Below are positions 25,827-34,822 of a stretch of DNA of 64,000 bases, in pieces. The notes beneath the pieces are model-generated. The model made no database searches. It worked only from the letters and a program-made list of their open reading frames with translations, and was not told where the DNA came from. This DNA comes from Hyphomicrobiaceae bacterium. GTDB lineage: Bacteria > Pseudomonadota > Alphaproteobacteria > Rhizobiales > Hyphomicrobiaceae. The stretch lies in the NCBI GenBank assembly GCA_020442165.1, contig JAGRKV010000045.1, forward strand, positions 1 through 64,000, written 5' to 3'. Position 1 is the first letter of the stretch, and every line of letters starts with the position of its first letter. The position numbers were made by a program, and so were the translations under genes.

Positions 25827-27329
25827 ATGGCTACGACAGAAGCTCCCATCACAGCCACCGAAGCCCCGGCACATGGTGTCGAGAAGATCGACGTCGCGGC
25901 CGTCAACCGCAAGGAAGACCGCGCCCAATACGCCTCGCGCGTCAAGGTCTACCCGAAACGGGCCAGAGGGTATTTTCGCAATATCAAGTGGCTCGTGATG
26001 GCTGCCACCACAGCCGTTTACTATCTTCTGCCGTGGCTGAGGTGGGACCGTGGACCGGGACTTCCCAATCAGGCCGTCCTGATGGACATCGACAACGGCC
26101 GCATCTTCTTCTTCAATCTCGCGATCTGGCCGCAGGAGTTGTATCTCGTCACCGGCTTCCTGGTGTTGTCGGCGCTGGCCTTGTTCCTGTTCACATCGAT
26201 CGCAGGCCGCGTGTGGTGCGGGTATCTTTGCTGGCAGACTGTGTGGACCGACATGATGGTAGCGGTCGAGCGCTTCTGGCAGGGCGATCGCAACAACCGC
26301 ATCAGGCTCGACAAGGAACCGTGGACAGGCAGCAAGATCTTCAAGAAGCTGATGACGCACCTGTCCTGGCTGGTGATCGCAGCGGCCACCGGCGGCGCGT
26401 TCATTCTCTACTTCCGCGATGCCCCGACCCTGGCTGCTGAATTCTTCACCGGCAACGCGCCCCTTCCGTCTTATGTATTCTTCGCGCTGCTGACGGGTTT
26501 CACCTATCTTCTGGGCGGCATCGCGCGCGAACAGGTGTGCATCTACATGTGCCCTTGGCCGCGCATCCAGGGCGCGATGCTCGATTCCGACAGCCTGCTC
26601 GTCACCTATCGTGATTTCCGTGGCGAACCACGCGGGGCTTTCCGCAAGAGCCAGGGCTGGGAAGGTCGCGGCGACTGCATCGACTGCAATGCCTGTGTCG
26701 CGGTCTGTCCCATGGGTATCGACATCCGCGACGGCGCCCAGCTTGAATGCATTCAGTGCGCGCTATGCATCGATGCGTGCGACAGCATCATGGACAAGAT
26801 CGACAAGCCGCACGGGCTCATCGCCTACGATACCTACCGTTCACTCCAGTCGGAGAAGAAGGGTGGCGGGCTACAATTGCGTCTCATTCGGCCGCGTACA
26901 ATGCTCTATGCCGGCTTGATCGCCTTCGTCAGCGCGATCATGGCATTCGCGCTCTTTACGAAGTCGGTCCTGGAAATGAACGTCATCGCGGAGCGCAACC
27001 CGCTCTTTGTCCAACTGTCAGACGGCAGTGTTCGCAATACCTACACGGTGAAAATTCTCAACAAGCGCTACGAGCCGCACACATTCAAGCTGGCCATCGA
27101 CGGTCTGCCGGGCGGCCAGCTCGTGATCCTGGGCAAGGAAACGGAGAAGGAGCCGACGGTCACTGTCGTGCCGGACGATCTTCGCGAGATCCGTGCCTAT
27201 GTGACCTTGCCCCCCGATGCGCTCGACCGTGTGAGCGGCGAGAAGGTGCCATTCTCGTTCGTTGCGACGGATACAAATGACGGCACCGCCACGCACCGCG
27301 GAACGAACTTCCGCAAGCCTGCGCAGTGA
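25827..27329 (+). CDS. ccoG: Cytochrome c oxidase accessory protein CcoG/FixG (RdxA)
   Basis: 500 aa from ATG 25827; an in-frame GTG at 25776 would add 17 residues. About five membrane helices, one poly-ferredoxin part with CIDCNACVAVCPMGID and CIQCALCIDACD (two [4Fe-4S] sites, roughly residues 290-325), a NapH-like VWCGYLCWQTVW and EQVCIYMCPWPRIQ segment, and a C-terminal Ig-like FixG domain. CcoG reduces Cu2+ to Cu+ for CuB assembly in cbb3 oxidase. First gene of ccoGHIS. Confidence 0.97.
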   Translation: MATTEAPITATEAPAHGVEKIDVAAVNRKEDRAQYASRVKVYPKRARGYFRNIKWLVMAATTAVYYLLPWLRWDRGPGLPNQAVLMDIDNGRIFFFNLAIWPQELYLVTGFLVLSALALFLFTSIAGRVWCGYLCWQTVWTDMMVAVERFWQGDRNNRIRLDKEPWTGSKIFKKLMTHLSWLVIAAATGGAFILYFRDAPTLAAEFFTGNAPLPSYVFFALLTGFTYLLGGIAREQVCIYMCPWPRIQGAMLDSDSLLVTYRDFRGEPRGAFRKSQGWEGRGDCIDCNACVAVCPMGIDIRDGAQLECIQCALCIDACDSIMDKIDKPHGLIAYDTYRSLQSEKKGGGLQLRLIRPRTMLYAGLIAFVSAIMAFALFTKSVLEMNVIAERNPLFVQLSDGSVRNTYTVKILNKRYEPHTFKLAIDGLPGGQLVILGKETEKEPTVTVVPDDLREIRAYVTLPPDALDRVSGEKVPFSFVATDTNDGTATHRGTNFRKPAQ

Positions 27330-27355
27330 TAGGCTGGGCAACGCAAGAGGAACCC

Positions 27356-27850
27356 ATGGCAGAAGGCGTCATCACCGGCCGGCATGTCCTGATTGGGATG
27401 CTCGTCTTTTTCGGCGTCATCCTGGGCGTCAATGGCATGTTCCTCTATTCGGCGTTGTCCACCTACACTGGCGTTGTGTCCGATGAGCCCTATCGCAAGG
27501 GACTGAACTACAACGAGCGCATCGAGGCCTATCGCGAGCAGGAGGCACTCGGCTGGACCGAGACCGTTGAGCTTGCCGCCACGGGAGATACGGTCCACCT
27601 GACGCTCACCGATCATGGCGGCAATCCCGTGAGCGGGATTGCGCTGGACGTGCGACTGGGCCGCCCATCGACCAACGCCAAGGATCGGATGCTGCCAGTG
27701 AAGGAGGCGGCACCAGGACAGTATGATGCGCAAATTGAAGGTCTAGAGCCTGGCGTCTGGCAACTCGATATTGCCGCGCGACAGCTCAGCGGCGGCGGCG
27801 ACAAGATCGTCTGGCGCGCCAGGAAGCGCCTAACATGGAAGCAGCCCTGA
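27356..27850 (+). CDS. ccoH: CcoH/FixH family protein
   Basis: 164 aa from ATG 27356 with AAGAGGA upstream. One N-terminal membrane helix (VLIGMLVFFGVILGVNGMFL) and a periplasmic beta-rich domain with YRKGLNYNERIEAYREQEALG, the standard FixH signature. It is needed for assembly or stability of cbb3 oxidase. It overlaps the start of ccoI by 16 bp, implying coupled translation. Confidence 0.95.
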   Translation: MAEGVITGRHVLIGMLVFFGVILGVNGMFLYSALSTYTGVVSDEPYRKGLNYNERIEAYREQEALGWTETVELAATGDTVHLTLTDHGGNPVSGIALDVRLGRPSTNAKDRMLPVKEAAPGQYDAQIEGLEPGVWQLDIAARQLSGGGDKIVWRARKRLTWKQP

Positions 27851-30090
27851 CCCAGGTTGCAGGCTCCGTACAATCGACCGGTGCCGCAAATGGCGGAACG
27901 GGTGACGGTTTGCCGCCAGTGCCACGTAGCCCTGACGCGCCGCTTGTTGAGAAGACCACACTCGTCGCCGACACGATGTACTGCGGCACATGCATGATCT
28001 CGATTGAGGATGCACTCAACGCCGTTCCGGGTATCGAACGTGCGCGCGTCAACCTGACGACCAAGCGCGTCAGCGTGGCCTACGATCCGCACCGCACCAG
28101 CGTCGAAGCCATGATCGATGCGCTCGACAAAATTGGCTTTCCCGCCGCCGAACTCGTTGAGGGCCGCGCTTCCCAGACCGACGCTCGCGACAGGGATTTT
28201 CTCAAGCGTCTGGGTGTTGCGGGCTTTGCCGCCGCCAACGTGATGCTGCTGTCCGTCTCCGTTTGGGCGGGTCTTGCCAGCGATATGACGGAAGCCGTGC
28301 GCGGCCTCTTCCACTGGCTGTCGGCGCTGATTGCGCTGCCTGCCATCGCCTATGCCGGCCAGCCATTCTTCCGCTCCGCCCGGCAGGCTCTGAAGGGCCG
28401 GCGCCTCAACATGGACGTGCCCATCTCACTCGGCGTCATTCTGGCTTCGGGCATGAGCCTCTACCAGACCATTCTGGGCCGGGAGCACGTCTACTTCGAT
28501 GCCGCCATCACGCTTCTGTTTTTCCTGCTGATCGGCCGCTACCTCGACCAGCATATGCGGACCCGCGCGGCGGGCGCGGCCGCCAATCTTCTTGGTCTCA
28601 AGGCGACGTCGGCCGTTCTACTGGCAAAGGACGGCAGCACCCAGCGCGTATCGGCGCGCTCCTTGAAGCCGGGCGATCGCGTGCTGATAGCGGCGGGCGA
28701 ACGCATCCCCGCCGATGGCGTGATCGAAAGCGGCATCAGCGAAATCGAGGAAAGTCTCATCACCGGCGAGAGTGTGCCGCGCGCGGTCGAAGCCGGCATG
28801 CAGATCTATGCTGGCACCATAAACGGAGGTGGCGCTCTGGTCGTCACCGCAACGGCTACCGACCAGAATACGCTACTGGCGGAAATTGCGCGGCTCGTCG
28901 ATGTCGCCGAGCAGGGACGCGGCCGCTACGTGCGGCTGGCCGACCGCGCAGCCCGCATCTATGCGCCCGCCGTGCACATACTGAGTGCGCTGACTTTCGC
29001 CGCATGGTTCCTGCTGGGACATGGCTGGGAATTGGCGCTGACGACGGCAATTGCGGTGCTCATCATCACCTGTCCGTGCGCGCTTGCGCTCGCCGTGCCT
29101 GCTGTGCAGGTTGCCGCCACCAGCCGGCTGATGCGGCGTGGCGTGCTCGTCAAGGCCGCAGACGGGCTTGAACGCCTGGCGGAGACAGACACCGTGGTGT
29201 TCGACAAGACCGGCACGCTGTCGATGTGTGAACCTCAGCTTGTCGACGTCGAGCGCCATGATCGCGCAGTGCTTGGCCGCGCGGCAGCAATGGCAGCCTG
29301 CAGCCGCCACCCCTATTCCCGCGCGCTTGTGCGCGCCGCGGAAGCACAAGGCATCGCATTCAATCCAGCGCAGAACGTACGTGAAGTCCCAGGTCGCGGG
29401 CTGGAGGCCGATACGCCTCAAGGGCTGGAGCTGCTCGGATCGCCAAGCTTTGCCGACCCTGGCGGAGCAGCACAACTTTTCGGCGCGGCCTCCACGCTCG
29501 TCTATCGAGCTGCCGATGGGGGCGTTGTCTATTTCGCGTTCGTCGACCAGCTGCGGACGGATGCGACCTCTGTTGTCTCGCAACTGCAAGGCGCTGGTTT
29601 CCATGTGGAGCTTTTGTCCGGAGACCGGCCTGAAGCCGTCACGGCGGCAGCCGAGACAGCGGGCATATCGACCTGGCGTGGCGGCGTAAGCCCTGCGGGA
29701 AAACTTGAACATATATCCGCACTGGCACAAAGCGGGCGCTCGGTCCTGATGATCGGAGACGGTCTCAACGACGCTCCTGCACTTGCAGCCGGGCATGCTT
29801 CCATGTCGCCAGCGTCGGCCGCCGACATCAGCCAGACGACAGCTGACGCCGTGTTCCAGGGACAAGGGCTTGCGCCGGTTATCGAAACGCTGGCCGTGGC
29901 GCGTGCGGCTCAGCGCATGGCCGTGCAGAATTTCGGCATCGCGATCGCCTACAACATCGTTTTCGTGCCGCTCGCCATGACGGGTTATGTGACACCGCTT
30001 ATCGCGGCAATCGCCATGTCTGCGTCGTCGATCGCGGTGACGGCGAATGCCATTCGGCTGAAAACCAAACGTCTGGAGCTTGCGCGATGA
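27835..30090 (+). CDS. ccoI: Cu+-translocating P1B-type ATPase CcoI/FixI
   Basis: 751 aa. N-terminal heavy-metal domain with MYCGTCMISIE (CxxC), eight predicted membrane helices, actuator motif with TGES, CPC ion-binding motif in ITCPCALALAVP, phosphorylation motif FDKTGTLS, a HP locus in SRHPYSRALV and hinge MIGDGLNDAPAL. FixI-type pumps supply copper for cbb3 oxidase CuB. Overlaps ccoH upstream (16 bp) and ccoS downstream (ATGA). Confidence 0.97.
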   Translation: MEAALTQVAGSVQSTGAANGGTGDGLPPVPRSPDAPLVEKTTLVADTMYCGTCMISIEDALNAVPGIERARVNLTTKRVSVAYDPHRTSVEAMIDALDKIGFPAAELVEGRASQTDARDRDFLKRLGVAGFAAANVMLLSVSVWAGLASDMTEAVRGLFHWLSALIALPAIAYAGQPFFRSARQALKGRRLNMDVPISLGVILASGMSLYQTILGREHVYFDAAITLLFFLLIGRYLDQHMRTRAAGAAANLLGLKATSAVLLAKDGSTQRVSARSLKPGDRVLIAAGERIPADGVIESGISEIEESLITGESVPRAVEAGMQIYAGTINGGGALVVTATATDQNTLLAEIARLVDVAEQGRGRYVRLADRAARIYAPAVHILSALTFAAWFLLGHGWELALTTAIAVLIITCPCALALAVPAVQVAATSRLMRRGVLVKAADGLERLAETDTVVFDKTGTLSMCEPQLVDVERHDRAVLGRAAAMAACSRHPYSRALVRAAEAQGIAFNPAQNVREVPGRGLEADTPQGLELLGSPSFADPGGAAQLFGAASTLVYRAADGGVVYFAFVDQLRTDATSVVSQLQGAGFHVELLSGDRPEAVTAAAETAGISTWRGGVSPAGKLEHISALAQSGRSVLMIGDGLNDAPALAAGHASMSPASAADISQTTADAVFQGQGLAPVIETLAVARAAQRMAVQNFGIAIAYNIVFVPLAMTGYVTPLIAAIAMSASSIAVTANAIRLKTKRLELAR

Positions 30091-30329
30091 CTTCGCTTGC
30101 CTGGCTGATCCCTGCGGCACTCGCGCTTGGCGGCCTCGGGCTGGCGGCATTCTTGTGGTCGCTTAAAAGCGGCCAATACGACGACCTTGAAGGTGCGGCG
30201 TGGCGTGCGCTGCAGGACCGCGAGCCAGGCGTGCCCGCCGCCAAGACGGCGCCCAATGTTGAAAGCCGTCTGGCGGAAGACTGCAAAACGCCGACTGGCG
30301 GTCATGGGTACGATAAGGCCGACGGCTAA
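30087..30329 (+). CDS. ccoS: CcoS/FixS cbb3 oxidase maturation protein
   Basis: 80 aa. One N-terminal membrane helix (LIPAALALGGLGLAAFLWSL) then the family signature SLKSGQYDDLEGAAWRAL. CcoS is required for insertion of heme b and copper into CcoN. The start overlaps the ccoI stop (ATGA). The Pro/Gly-rich tail after residue 48 is variable in the family. Confidence 0.96.
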   Translation: MTSLAWLIPAALALGGLGLAAFLWSLKSGQYDDLEGAAWRALQDREPGVPAAKTAPNVESRLAEDCKTPTGGHGYDKADG

Positions 30330-30480
30330 ACCTGAAAGCCATCGGCAAACGCGGCTTTGCGCCTGGCCCCTGCCCCGTCCCGCAGCGCGCAAGAAAAACA
30401 ACATCGGCAAATGGGAACCGCAGGTCCGGTGGCAAGCAGCAACGGGTTGCCGCTTGCCGGTCATCGCTTGCCGACACCAA

Positions 30481-31308
30481 TCAGACTTCGGTGTCCGACG
30501 GGCTGAGGTCCACAAGGTCCCTGAATGCGTGCCATGTCGCGTGTCCAATCAGCGGGAATACAAACACGAGGCCGACACTGAGCGTTACTACGCCGACAAT
30601 CACGAAAGCTGCGATCAAGGCTGCCCAAAGAATCATGGGCCGAGGGTTGCGGCGGACGGTGTGGAAGCTCGTTGAAATGGCGGTAGCGACATCGACATCC
30701 TTGACCATCAGCAGCGGCACGGAGACCGCAGAGACGGAAAACGTGAAGAAGGCGAGGATCGCACCAGCAATCGTTCCTGCGAACAGAAGGCCCAGCCCGT
30801 TCTCAGTGAACAGCAGCATGTGAACGAATTCGTTCTGGGGAGGAAAGGCGGTGCCACCCGTGAACAGCATGAACAGGAGAAAGGCCACCTGCATCCACAC
30901 CATGAAGATCAGGAACAGCACGATCCCCATGAAGCCGAGCTGGCCCTTTGGCTTGAAGCTCCGGCTTATGGCCGTGGCCAGTGAAATCGGCTCTCCAGCC
31001 TCGATGGCCTGGCTGACCTCATAAAGCCCCACGGCAACCAAAGGGCCAATCAGCAGGAAACCGCCGAACAGCGCCAGAATAATCGATTGCGCACCCGCTT
31101 GCGTGACGCCGACCCCCATGAGGATCGCGGCGGCGGAAAAGAAGAAACCATATGACAGACTGATGACCGGATAGGTCCACAGGTCGCGCCAGCCGGCGGC
31201 GAGCCATTCCCAGGGCTGATCGAACGGTACGCGCCTGACCGAAATCTCTGGCGAGACCTTTCCGTCCCGGTCTCCCAACTGCGCCATCACCGTGTCCAGG
31301 ACACTCAT
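30481..31308 (-). CDS. DUF2189 integral membrane protein
   Basis: 275 aa with about six membrane helices. Typical DUF2189 features: the N-terminal soluble RRVPFDQPWEWLAAGWRDLW, then paired helices, and a WHAFRDLV end. Function unknown. It converges on ccoS and shares a divergent upstream region with the APC permease, where an FNR-like palindrome lies at 31415-31430, so it may belong to the microaerobic regulon. Confidence 0.85.
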   Translation of the reverse strand: MSVLDTVMAQLGDRDGKVSPEISVRRVPFDQPWEWLAAGWRDLWTYPVISLSYGFFFSAAAILMGVGVTQAGAQSIILALFGGFLLIGPLVAVGLYEVSQAIEAGEPISLATAISRSFKPKGQLGFMGIVLFLIFMVWMQVAFLLFMLFTGGTAFPPQNEFVHMLLFTENGLGLLFAGTIAGAILAFFTFSVSAVSVPLLMVKDVDVATAISTSFHTVRRNPRPMILWAALIAAFVIVGVVTLSVGLVFVFPLIGHATWHAFRDLVDLSPSDTEV

Positions 31309-31414
31309 GCTGCCTTCCCCTCAATGTGCGACGATATGCGCGCTGCGCCGTTCATCGGCTGCTGACCGTAGGGTCTGCCGTGCGCTGCCGCCGACAATCA
31401 AATTTCCACGCGCT

Positions 31415-31430
31415 GCTGATCGCGATCAGC
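31415..31430. promoter_or_regulatory. FNR/FixK-like palindrome in the DUF2189-permease divergent region
   Basis: GCTGATCGCGATCAGC is a perfect 16-bp palindrome whose core CTGAT-CGCG-ATCAG differs from the FNR/FixK consensus only in the outermost bases. It lies about 110 bp upstream of the DUF2189 start and 165 bp upstream of the permease start. Confidence 0.5.
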
Positions 31431-31594
31431 GGCTCAAGAGCCGATAAGATGCCCGGGAATGGCTCTGGCGTGAAGCCCTCACGGACACTTTGCGCAAACC
31501 GTCACACCCGTCTTTTTGTGCGATGCAGCAATGCGCGTTGGGGGCGGTAGGTGCCAGATGCGAAAGCCGGCGGCAAAGGGAGGTGAGCCAAGCC

Positions 31595-32848
31595 ATGAAC
31601 CAAACCGATCAAGCCATTCGCGGGCCAGCCCAAGGCAACCCCGAACTGCGGCGGTCGCTGACACTGGTCCACGCTCTGCTCTATGGGCTTGGCATTACGA
31701 TCGGCGCGGGCATTTACGTCCTTATCGGTCCGGTCGCTGCGATTGCCGGGATGGCGTCTCCCACATCGTTTGTGCTGGCCGCAGCCTTGATGTCGCTATC
31801 GGCCTTATCGTTCGCGGAGCTCGCCACGCGCATGCCGGTGGCGGCTGGCGAGGCGGCCTACGTCGCGGAAGGCTTCCGCAACAAGTTTCTCGGAACGGTG
31901 ATCGGGCTGCTGGTGATTGCCATCGCGGTTACGACATCTGCCACCATCAGCCTGGGCAGCGCGCAGTACATCCGCGTCTTCTGGGACTCTCCTGAAGGCA
32001 TCACCGCCGCGCTTGTAGTGCTTGCCATGGGGGCCATCGCCGCCTGGGGCATTGTCGAATCGATCACCTTTGCCGGCCTGATGACGGTGATCGAAACGGG
32101 GGGGCTGCTGATGATCGCAGCGCTCGGATTTCTGTTTGCTCCTGGCTCCCTGTCGCGCATTCCAGAGGCTCTGCCAGCCATGGGTGATATTGCAGCGTGG
32201 CAGGCTGTCATGAGCGCAGGCATGCTCGCGGTATTCGCGTTCATCGGCTTTGAGGGAATCGTCAACATTGCCGAGGAGATCAAGTCGCCTGAAAGAACCT
32301 TGCCGCGCGCGTTGCTGCTCACGCTTGTTGTCACGACACTCGTTTATGTTGCCGTGGTGTGGGTGGCGCTGGTGACGCTGGGGCCGGTCAAGCTTGGCGC
32401 GGTCGAAGCGCCGCTCGCCGCCGTTTTCGTCGCACTCACGGGCTGGCCGTCGACGGTGATGGCGGCAATCGCAATTATCGCCACGCTTAACGGCATCATC
32501 GCCAGCATCGTACTTGCAGCCCGCGTTGCCTATGGACTGGCGGGACGTGGCGCGCTGCCAGCCGTTCTGGCGACGGTCAATCCGACGACGCGCACGCCTC
32601 TCGTCGCAACGACGCTGGTGACGGCTGCAGTATTATTGCTGGCGATATGGGCGCCGCTCACAGGACTTGCGGAGCTCTCTTCGCGGCTGACGCTGGTCAT
32701 GTTTACGTTCGTCAATGCCGCGCTGGTGGCGATCAAGCTGCGCGAGACCACACCACCAGGCGGCATCTTCCTGGCGCCGCTGTGGGTGCCGATTGCTGGC
32801 ACCGCGGCAACGAACATATTCCTCATTGCCGATCTGCACGGGCCGTAA
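31595..32848 (+). CDS. APC-superfamily amino acid permease
   Basis: 417 aa from ATG 31595, with GGGAGGTGAG upstream. About 11-12 membrane helices; helix 1 carries GLGITIGAGIYVLIG, the APC substrate-binding bend, followed by SALSFAELATRMPVAAGEAAYV, and a later FAFIGFEGIVNIAEEIK (helix 6 bend). Likely an amino acid or amine/proton symporter; substrate not deducible. Shorter than typical 450-500 aa members. Confidence 0.88.
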   Translation: MNQTDQAIRGPAQGNPELRRSLTLVHALLYGLGITIGAGIYVLIGPVAAIAGMASPTSFVLAAALMSLSALSFAELATRMPVAAGEAAYVAEGFRNKFLGTVIGLLVIAIAVTTSATISLGSAQYIRVFWDSPEGITAALVVLAMGAIAAWGIVESITFAGLMTVIETGGLLMIAALGFLFAPGSLSRIPEALPAMGDIAAWQAVMSAGMLAVFAFIGFEGIVNIAEEIKSPERTLPRALLLTLVVTTLVYVAVVWVALVTLGPVKLGAVEAPLAAVFVALTGWPSTVMAAIAIIATLNGIIASIVLAARVAYGLAGRGALPAVLATVNPTTRTPLVATTLVTAAVLLLAIWAPLTGLAELSSRLTLVMFTFVNAALVAIKLRETTPPGGIFLAPLWVPIAGTAATNIFLIADLHGP

Positions 32849-32888
32849 TGGCTAGAAACACCGGGGAATGTCGCCGCACTCGATGCGA

Positions 32889-33281
32889 TCAATCCAGTTC
32901 CACGACGCTCATGACCTTGAAGGTGCGCAATTCGCCGTCATGCTCGCGGATCGAGACATACTCGCCCGGCTTGAACGAGTGCTGATCGAAGCGATAGCCA
33001 CCTTCATCTGACTCCGCCGAGCCATGGATATCGTAATGAAAGGCCCATGAGCCGCCAGGTTTGCGAATGATGTGTCCGACCTCGTCTGGTTCGCCCTCGC
33101 AGAACCGCTTGACGCGGCAGCGATCGCGCGCGCGTTTCCAGTCATCGACGCTGATGTGCCCGCTGTCGTCGATCGGGGCAATGAAGTCGTAGCCATGCGA
33201 GCGGCTTCCCACGGGGTGATCGTGATCGCGGGCCAGTTCGAGGCGCACCCGCTTCATGCTTACCGGTGTCGTCTGATCCAT
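32889..33281 (-). CDS. Conserved-looking hypothetical protein
   Basis: 130 aa, soluble, charged, rich in Asp, His and Arg. The central and C-terminal parts (GGSWAFHYDIHG, HSFKPGEYVSIREHDGELRTFKV) suggest a beta-barrel small domain. I do not recognise the family. It lies between the permease and the UspA gene on the same strand as the latter, so it may be part of that transcript (92 bp gap). Confidence 0.65.
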   Translation of the reverse strand: MDQTTPVSMKRVRLELARDHDHPVGSRSHGYDFIAPIDDSGHISVDDWKRARDRCRVKRFCEGEPDEVGHIIRKPGGSWAFHYDIHGSAESDEGGYRFDQHSFKPGEYVSIREHDGELRTFKVMSVVELD

Positions 33282-33373
33282 CGGTGTCTGTTCTCCACTT
33301 CTATCGTGCGGCGCATGTTCGAAGGGCTCAGCGGGCCGTCAGCGCCCCCCGTGCCCGACTGATCGGTACGGGG

Positions 33374-34216
33374 TCAATGGGCGAGGAGCGTCAAGATCTC
33401 CAGATGATGCGTAACATGGCGGGTTGCGCCACCAAAGACCAGTTCGCGGAAGCGGGAGTGACCATAGGCGCCCATCACGAGCAGATCACCACCCAGATTT
33501 CTGGTTTCGGCAATAAGGGCGTCGCCGATATTGCGTCCGCCAGCCGGCACCCGGTGGACCTTCGCGCTGCGGCCGTGCCGCTTCAAAGTGGCAACGAGCG
33601 CGTCCGCTGAACCCTCCATATCGTGGCTTCGGGCAGTTTCGTTTGCGATGACGATCACACTGAAAAGGCAATCGGGTTCGAGCAATGCGTTTGCATCGAA
33701 GGCGGCACGCGCAATTTCGCGCGAGCCGTTCCACGCAATGACCGCATGGCGGGGGCTTGCTTCGAACGATCCGGCATTCGGCACCATCAACAAGGGACGG
33801 CCGCCTTCAATCGCCAGGCGCTCGGGAAAATCGTAGACCGGCGCCATGTCCCATGAGGGGTCGGCCTGCGCGGCAACTATCAGATCCGTCGCGCGAGCAT
33901 GTTGCATGACGAAACCCGCGATGTCCGGGCCGGGCGCGACTGCTGAAAGCCATGTCGCCCCACCTTCCAGACCTTCTGTCGCCTGACCGAAGACTGCTTC
34001 AATCTCGCTCGTCTCACTCTGCTCCGCTTCGCGCACGGCAGACAGGACTTCGTCACTATAGGGAATGGTGACGGGTGCCAGAGGAGGCAGGCCTGAATAG
34101 ACATGGAGACCCAGGATGTGTGCTCCTGCGGGCTTGGCCAAGGCTTTGGCCACGGCAATCAGCCGCGCCGCCCGCCGACGATCGTTCAGGTGCACGAGGA
34201 TTGCCTTGATCGCCAT
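33374..34216 (-). CDS. Universal stress protein, UspA family (two-domain)
   Basis: 280 aa from ATG 34216 (the frame is open further upstream but MAIKAILVHLND is the Usp start). Two Usp-like halves: N half beginning KAILVHLNDRRR, C half beginning RHAVIAWNGSREIARA, with a nucleotide-binding style GAYGHSRFRELVFGGAT near the C terminus. Such tandem Usp proteins are commonly induced under oxygen limitation and stasis. A TTGA-N6-TCAA box lies 61 bp upstream of the start. Confidence 0.93.
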   Translation of the reverse strand: MAIKAILVHLNDRRRAARLIAVAKALAKPAGAHILGLHVYSGLPPLAPVTIPYSDEVLSAVREAEQSETSEIEAVFGQATEGLEGGATWLSAVAPGPDIAGFVMQHARATDLIVAAQADPSWDMAPVYDFPERLAIEGGRPLLMVPNAGSFEASPRHAVIAWNGSREIARAAFDANALLEPDCLFSVIVIANETARSHDMEGSADALVATLKRHGRSAKVHRVPAGGRNIGDALIAETRNLGGDLLVMGAYGHSRFRELVFGGATRHVTHHLEILTLLAH

Positions 34217-34276
34217 TTTGCTGCCGCTTGTCTGCTGTGTCTGGGTGAGCGTCGCACCGGTCAGTGTCACCGCACC

Positions 34277-34290
34277 TTGACGGCCGTCAA
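34277..34290. promoter_or_regulatory. FixK-type box upstream of the UspA gene
   Basis: TTGACGGCCGTCAA is a perfect palindrome matching TTGA-N6-TCAA. It lies between the divergent UspA gene (61 bp) and the small secreted-protein gene (157 bp). Confidence 0.65.
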
Positions 34291-34446
34291 GGCCGTCGTG
34301 ACCAGGGTGAACGAGGCTGGTCCACTCACTATGACGGCAACTGGATCGAAACAAGGGCTACCGGATGGAACAGCTCCAGTTTCTTGCTGTTTACCAACTT
34401 GGCCGATCCTGCATGCCGATGCGATCTTTTCGGAAGAGGAATTCTC

Positions 34447-34800
34447 ATGACTGCCCTTCATAAGCCGTCCGCGCCCAACCTGCCCGCTGCAGTTGTCAGG
34501 CGCGTTGGTCAGCGTGCGGCGTTGGCCCTGCTCGCCGCGATCCTGGCGATGCCCGCAAGCAGCATTGCGGAAGAGAACAATTCCGGAGCACCTGCCTGGC
34601 TATCAATTCTTTCGCTGCAGCTCAGCGACGAGTATCACTGCAACATGGAGAAAGTTTTGTTCGAGCACGACGTCGAGGTCGGCGGACGTGTTTCCAAGGA
34701 GGGCCGCGCGAAATGCCTCGACGGGCGGGAGTTCGATTTCTCGCGCGACTCCGAGCACGAGAAATTCAAGCTCAAGCTATGCATGCCGACCGTCTGTTAG
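34447..34800 (+). CDS. Small secreted protein of unknown function
   Basis: 117 aa from ATG 34447 with GAGGAA upstream. Signal peptide with basic n-region (RRVGQR) and hydrophobic LALLAAILAMPASSIA, cleavage likely before EENNSG. The mature part of about 75 aa has four Cys (YHCNME, AKCLDG, KLCMPTVC) and is otherwise hydrophilic. No family recognised. It precedes the fusion kinase by 22 bp on the same strand. Confidence 0.7.
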   Translation: MTALHKPSAPNLPAAVVRRVGQRAALALLAAILAMPASSIAEENNSGAPAWLSILSLQLSDEYHCNMEKVLFEHDVEVGGRVSKEGRAKCLDGREFDFSRDSEHEKFKLKLCMPTVC

Positions 34801-34822
34801 GCTCGCGGCACTGGTCGCTTCA

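Noticed and set aside
28873..30150. 425-codon minus-strand open frame opposite ccoI
   Set aside because: Shadow of the P-type ATPase gene; no recognisable domain.
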